Shown here one piece after another: positions 60,630-64,000 of a stretch of DNA of 64,000 nucleotides. How positions within the stretch are numbered: position 1 is the stretch's first letter; each line of letters begins with the position of its first letter. The DNA is from CAZBXD01 sp965216395 (lineage in GTDB: Bacteria > Pseudomonadota > Alphaproteobacteria > Micavibrionales > SZUA-601). The position numbers were made by a program, and so were the translations under genes. The stretch covers positions 1,426,001-1,490,000 of the forward strand of contig OZ244156.1 in the NCBI GenBank assembly GCA_965216395.1, in the 5' to 3' direction. The notes below the pieces were generated by a model. The model worked only from the letters and a program-made list of their open reading frames with translations, ran no database searches and was not told the DNA's origin.

Positions 60630-61649
60630 ATGTCTTGTTTTTTAAAAGTTCTTTCCGGAAAAGTAAGTAAGAGAAAACCCGTATGGCTCATGCGCCAAGC
60701 AGGGCGTTACTTACCTGAATATCGGGCTATTCGTAAAGATGTCCCTGATTTTCTTTCTTTGGTTTATAATCCGGATTTAGCCAGTGAGGTCACGTTACAA
60801 CCCATGCGTCGCTTTGATTTGGATGCGGCGATTCTGTTTTCTGATATCTTGGTCATTCCCGATGCATTGGGACAATATGTTCGTTTTGTAAAAGGCGAAG
60901 GCCCACGATTAAGTCCCATAAACTATCCGCAAGAGGTGATGCAATTGACCTTTGATGGTGAAAAACTCCTCCCGATCATGGAAACGATTCAAAAAACCCG
61001 TGCCGCTTTAAAAGAAGATAAGGCGCTGATTGGTTTTGCAGGTAGTCCGTGGACCGTGGCCTGTTACATGGTGGATGGGCGTGGGAAAACCAATTTCCCA
61101 AAAGCGCGCGCGATGGCGCAAGACAATCCAGAACTATTTCAAAAGATTATGGATAAAGTGGTGGATGCCACCGTGCGTTATTTATTCATGCAAGTCGAAG
61201 CCGGCGTGAATGCATTACAATTATTTGACAGCTGGGCGGGTTTGCTGGATACATCACAATTTGATCAATGGGTTATTCAGCCGACCCAAAAAATTGTTCA
61301 TAAGATTCGTGAACAATATCCACAAATTCCAATCATTGGGTTTGCTCGTGACTCACAAAATTATTTGTTAACATATGCAGAAAAAACAGGCGTGAATGCG
61401 TTGGGTCTCTCCCAAGAATTACCGCTGGATTGGATTCAAAACACCTTGCCAAAACATATTCCTATTCAAGGCAATTTAGACCCCAATCTTTTAATTCAAG
61501 GGGGGGAGGGTATGAAAAAAGCGGTGCGTGATATTTGTCATGCTTTTCAAGATCGACCGCATATTTTCAATCTTGGTCATGGGATTAATAAAGAAACCCC
61601 GTATGATCATGTCACGGAATTGATTGCAACCATTCGTGAATGTCAATAG
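60630..61649 (+). CDS. hemE: Uroporphyrinogen decarboxylase
   Basis: Converts uroporphyrinogen III to coproporphyrinogen III in haem synthesis, 339 residues. The substrate-binding signature RQAGRYLPEYR is near the N-terminus, with FSDILVIPDALG and GFAGSPWTVACYMVDG further on. The ATG at 60630 gives the usual N-terminal length, and no ribosome site is evident. It is the first gene right of the putative origin and is followed by hemH after 47 nt. Confidence 0.98.
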   Translation: MSCFLKVLSGKVSKRKPVWLMRQAGRYLPEYRAIRKDVPDFLSLVYNPDLASEVTLQPMRRFDLDAAILFSDILVIPDALGQYVRFVKGEGPRLSPINYPQEVMQLTFDGEKLLPIMETIQKTRAALKEDKALIGFAGSPWTVACYMVDGRGKTNFPKARAMAQDNPELFQKIMDKVVDATVRYLFMQVEAGVNALQLFDSWAGLLDTSQFDQWVIQPTQKIVHKIREQYPQIPIIGFARDSQNYLLTYAEKTGVNALGLSQELPLDWIQNTLPKHIPIQGNLDPNLLIQGGEGMKKAVRDICHAFQDRPHIFNLGHGINKETPYDHVTELIATIRECQ

Positions 61650-61696
61650 AATAACTCCCGAATCTTGAAAACCCAAATTTTTAAAGAAAGCGTATT

Positions 61697-62860
61697 ATGG
61701 CTGCGAAAAAAAAAGTGACCCCAAAAACGACGGTCACATCTAAAAAAATTGCTGTGGTTCTATTTAACCTTGGTGGACCGACGGGTCCGAAAACGATTAA
61801 ACCATTTTTATTTAATTTCTTTAGTGATCCCAATATCATTCCTTTGCCAAAACCATTGCGTTGGTGTTTGGCGAAATTGATTTCCCATTTACGTTCTCGT
61901 GGTGAGGCCGGCGAAGCGTATGGTGAAATGGGCGGGGGGTCGCCGTTATTAGAAAATACCATCGCCCAACAACGCGCCTTGGAAGAGGCTCTGGTTAAAA
62001 TAACCCCAGATAAGACAGAAATTCGCACCTATACATGTATGCGTTATTGGCATCCCATGGCACCGAGTATCGCGCCACAGGTGCAGGCTTTTAACCCAGA
62101 TCAAATTATGTTGGTGTCGCTTTATCCCCAATTTTCAACGACAACTTTTTGGTCATCTTTGGCGCAATGGTTTACGGTGACAAAAAAAATTGGCCTTGAT
62201 AAGCCCACGACAACTTTTTGTTGTTATCCCCAATTGGATGGTTTTATCAAAGCATCGGTTGAACATATTCGCGCCCAATATCAAGCCTGTAAAAAAGCCA
62301 CGGGTAAAGCGCCCCGAATTTTATTCTCCGCCCATAGTTTACCGGAAAAAATTGTCAAAAATGGTGATCCTTATGCGTGGCAGTGTGAGCAAACCATCAA
62401 AGCGATTGTCAAAAAAATGCCCTATAAAAAGCTGGACTATGTGGTGTGTTATCAATCGAAAGTGGGCCCGCAAAAATGGCTCGGTCCCCAGACAGAGGAT
62501 GAGATTGAACGCGCCGGTCACGAAGGCGTGCCTGTGATTGTTTATCCGCATGCTTTTGTTTCTGAACATGTTGAAACCATCGTTGAATTAGGGGTGGAAT
62601 ATGCAGAAGTTGCCCATGAAGCCGGTGTGCCGTGGTATGGTGTGGTGAAAACGGTGGGGACCCATCCCGCCTTTATCAATGATTTGGCGAAATTGATTAA
62701 AAAACGCCTCGGTTCAAATAAAAAGATTGTCAATGGCACCGCTTCGGGCAAGCGTAATTGCCCCATGCCTTATGATAAATGTTGTCAACGCCGTTATGAT
62801 GAATTATTGAAAAATCCGCCATGTTGTGGTGGAAAATGCGGTTGCAAGGATGTGGGATAA
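61697..62860 (+). CDS. hemH: Ferrochelatase with Cys-rich C-terminal tail
   Basis: Inserts ferrous iron into protoporphyrin IX, the last step of haem synthesis, 387 residues. It starts with a Lys/Thr-rich extension before VVLFNLGGP. The active-site histidine is in FSAHSLPEKIV, and PHAFVSEHVETIVELG is the second landmark. The last 35 residues contain seven cysteines (NC, KCC, PCC, KC, GC). Some bacterial ferrochelatases bind a 2Fe-2S cluster through C-terminal cysteines, and this tail has more than needed for one. AAAGAAAG lies near the start. Confidence 0.96.
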   Translation: MAAKKKVTPKTTVTSKKIAVVLFNLGGPTGPKTIKPFLFNFFSDPNIIPLPKPLRWCLAKLISHLRSRGEAGEAYGEMGGGSPLLENTIAQQRALEEALVKITPDKTEIRTYTCMRYWHPMAPSIAPQVQAFNPDQIMLVSLYPQFSTTTFWSSLAQWFTVTKKIGLDKPTTTFCCYPQLDGFIKASVEHIRAQYQACKKATGKAPRILFSAHSLPEKIVKNGDPYAWQCEQTIKAIVKKMPYKKLDYVVCYQSKVGPQKWLGPQTEDEIERAGHEGVPVIVYPHAFVSEHVETIVELGVEYAEVAHEAGVPWYGVVKTVGTHPAFINDLAKLIKKRLGSNKKIVNGTASGKRNCPMPYDKCCQRRYDELLKNPPCCGGKCGCKDVG

Positions 62861-62867
62861 TAAAATA

Positions 62868-62896
62868 TTGACATAATTTAATATTCGTCTTATTTA
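62868..62896 (+). promoter_or_regulatory. TTGACATA promoter for 62904 gene, predicted leaderless
   Basis: TTGACA (62868-62873), 17 nt, TATTTA (62891-62896). The ATG at 62904 is 7 nt after the -10. Confidence 0.6.
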
Positions 62897-62903
62897 TAAA
62901 GTT

Positions 62904-63344
62904 ATGAATATCGAATTTAAACCTATTCCTGATCAAGAAATTGCAGAAGCTTTGCAATTGCTAGAAGTTTTTTCACAAAATGGTGAAAATATAACCATGG
63001 ATCAAAGAATAGAAGCTTATCAAAAAGCAAAAAAATATAACAGCTATCAACTTTATGGTGGTTATGAAGAAAATAAGTTACAAGCGGTTGTTGGGATTCG
63101 TCCCGTTCATAATCCAAGTGATTGTCGCTTAATTTTTGAGGCCAATAATCTTGTCGTTGTCGAAGATCAACAAAAACAAGGCATTGGTAGTTTTATGTTT
63201 GAAAAAATCGGCGAACATGTTAAAGACCAGGGCGGTTTCGCATTTAAATTTTTTGTTGCGAATTCTAATTTAGAACTCGTTGATTTTTATGAAAAACGTG
63301 GTGCTGGGCAAGCGGCGTGTCAAATGATGTATCTTAAGGTTTAA
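62904..63344 (+). CDS. GNAT family acetyltransferase
   Basis: 146 residues, single GNAT domain. Motif A is VVEDQQKQGIGSFMFEKI (Q-x-x-G-I-G binds acetyl-CoA), and the last helix is LVDFYEKRGAG. The acceptor is unknown. It lies between hemH and hemJ, 6 nt before hemJ, and has its own promoter that predicts a leaderless mRNA. hemJ could be transcribed from it as well. Confidence 0.88.
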   Translation: MNIEFKPIPDQEIAEALQLLEVFSQNGENITMDQRIEAYQKAKKYNSYQLYGGYEENKLQAVVGIRPVHNPSDCRLIFEANNLVVVEDQQKQGIGSFMFEKIGEHVKDQGGFAFKFFVANSNLELVDFYEKRGAGQAACQMMYLKV

Positions 63345-63350
63345 ACCAAA

Positions 63351-63797
63351 ATGCAAAATTTTCTTCTTGAATATTATTTGGTGATTAAATCACTCCATAT
63401 CATTGCCTTTACGGCGTGGATGGCCGGGCTTTTTTATTTGCCGCGTCTCTTTGTCTATCATACCCAAGTCGCGCCTTTATCCGAAGCATCAGAAAAATTC
63501 AAAATTATGGAACACAAGTTGCTGAAAATTATTATGAATCCGGCGATGATCATCACTTGGATTTTGGGATTGATGATGCTTTACGTTATGCCGGAATATT
63601 TTTCCCAAGGTTGGATGCATGTTAAGTTTTTATGTGTGATTCTTTTAAGTGGTTTTCAAGGTTTTTTATCCGTTACGCGCAAAAAATTTGCCCTTGATAA
63701 AAATCAACGCTCTGAGCGTTTTTACCGCATTATAAATGAGATTCCGACCATTTTTCTGATCCTGATTGTCTTTATGGTTATCTTAAAACCATTTTAA
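63351..63797 (+). CDS. hemJ: Protoporphyrinogen oxidase HemJ
   Basis: Membrane-embedded protoporphyrinogen IX oxidase, 148 residues, four predicted helices. The conserved histidine is in KSLHIIAFTAWMAGLFYLPRLFVYH, and the GLMMLYVMPEYFSQGWMHVKFLCV segment is typical. It completes the local set hemE, hemH, hemJ of late haem synthesis. It depends on an external electron acceptor, probably the respiratory chain. Confidence 0.96.
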   Translation: MQNFLLEYYLVIKSLHIIAFTAWMAGLFYLPRLFVYHTQVAPLSEASEKFKIMEHKLLKIIMNPAMIITWILGLMMLYVMPEYFSQGWMHVKFLCVILLSGFQGFLSVTRKKFALDKNQRSERFYRIINEIPTIFLILIVFMVILKPF

Positions 63798-63839
63798 ATT
63801 CAACTGTTTAATACTTGCGTGTGCGTGATTCTTGCTGTA

Positions 63840-63845
63840 TATAAT
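63840..63845 (+). promoter_or_regulatory. -10 element for 63852 gene, predicted leaderless
   Basis: Perfect TATAAT seven bases before the ATG at 63852. TTGCGT at spacing 19 is the best -35. Confidence 0.45.
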
Positions 63846-63851
63846 ATCATT

Positions 63852-64000
63852 ATGGGAAGAGTAAGACGGAAGAAAAAACATATTGCCTATGCGCTTGATC
63901 CGCGTGAGACCCGTTGCCCTGAACAAGCTTATAACCTGATTTATAATGAAGAAACGGGCATCTTTCGTCTGGAATATTATGTGATTAATACCAAGGAGAG
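63852..64000 (+). CDS. Hypothetical protein, 3' end outside window
   Basis: An open frame from ATG 63852 to the window edge, at least 49 residues: a basic start (MGRVRRKKKHIAYALDP), then CPEQAYNLIYNEETGIFRLEYYVIN. Function unknown. The perfect TATAAT sits exactly where a leaderless transcript would start at this ATG, and no Shine-Dalgarno is present. rho often follows hemJ in Alphaproteobacteria, but this sequence is not Rho. Confidence 0.55.
   Translation, partial: MGRVRRKKKHIAYALDPRETRCPEQAYNLIYNEETGIFRLEYYVINTKE

Noticed and set aside
1..64000. tRNA, rRNA, CRISPR, insertion sequences or prophage
   Set aside because: No cloverleaf with a GTTCRANNC arm, no regularly spaced repeats, no transposase or phage structural gene was seen on either strand.

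Overview
The window reads as chromosomal DNA of an AT-rich (about 40% G+C by eye, not computed) alphaproteobacterium. The evidence is gene content and order: hemE, hemH and hemJ lie on one side of a putative replication origin and dnaQ, secB, a Tim44/TimA-like gene, mltA and an Smr gene on the other, which is the conserved origin neighbourhood of Alphaproteobacteria. Further support comes from a DUF3035 lipoprotein, a paired M16 peptidase locus, efp beside an inositol-monophosphatase gene, an entericidin-like lipoprotein and a cysteine-free L31. The genus cannot be named from the sequence. No phage, transposon, CRISPR array, rRNA or tRNA was seen.

Layout. 1-4.9 kb: two large low-complexity paralogues and two small paralogues, all of unknown function. 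5-21.7 kb: mainly housekeeping genes (ileS, S66 carboxypeptidase, MarC, lspA, DUF3035, two M16 peptidases, pgi, entericidin, efp, IMPase, OmpA-like, an ABC exporter, rpmE) with a few orphans. 21.8-23.3 kb: orphan genes including a MORN/YwqK-like protein. 23.4-39.8 kb: peptidases (oligopeptidase B, M20), a nuclease, Hsp20 behind a candidate RNA thermometer, queG, rhomboid, a TetR regulator facing an AhpD-like gene, two transporters, a SUMF1-family protein and an acyl-CoA dehydrogenase, interleaved with orphans. 39.8-44.6 kb: an accessory island of co-directional genes, three of which encode proteins with HicB-like modules, without HicA; an SCP2 gene and a nucleotidyltransferase-like gene that looks frameshifted follow. 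44.6-54.5 kb: SCO1, a SAM-hydrolase-like gene behind a structured leader, racemase, cysteine desulfurase, 2OG-Fe(II) oxygenase, nitroreductase, hydrolase, HIT protein, solute-binding protein and GNAT. 54.5-64 kb: the origin region with haem biosynthesis genes.

Two themes tie the orphan genes together. Most have their own near-consensus promoter beginning TTGACATA. In several cases (40772, 41682, 42681, 43698, 62904, 63852) the promoter lies so close to the start codon, with no Shine-Dalgarno sequence between, that a leaderless mRNA is predicted. Core genes more often use AAAGGA or AGGAG ribosome binding sites. The strongest candidates for new biology are the HicB-like array, the switch-like leader at 46226-46374, the ROSE-like thermometer before hsp20 and the leaderless promoter class. 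All functional statements are read from sequence and family knowledge; no search or folding program was run.
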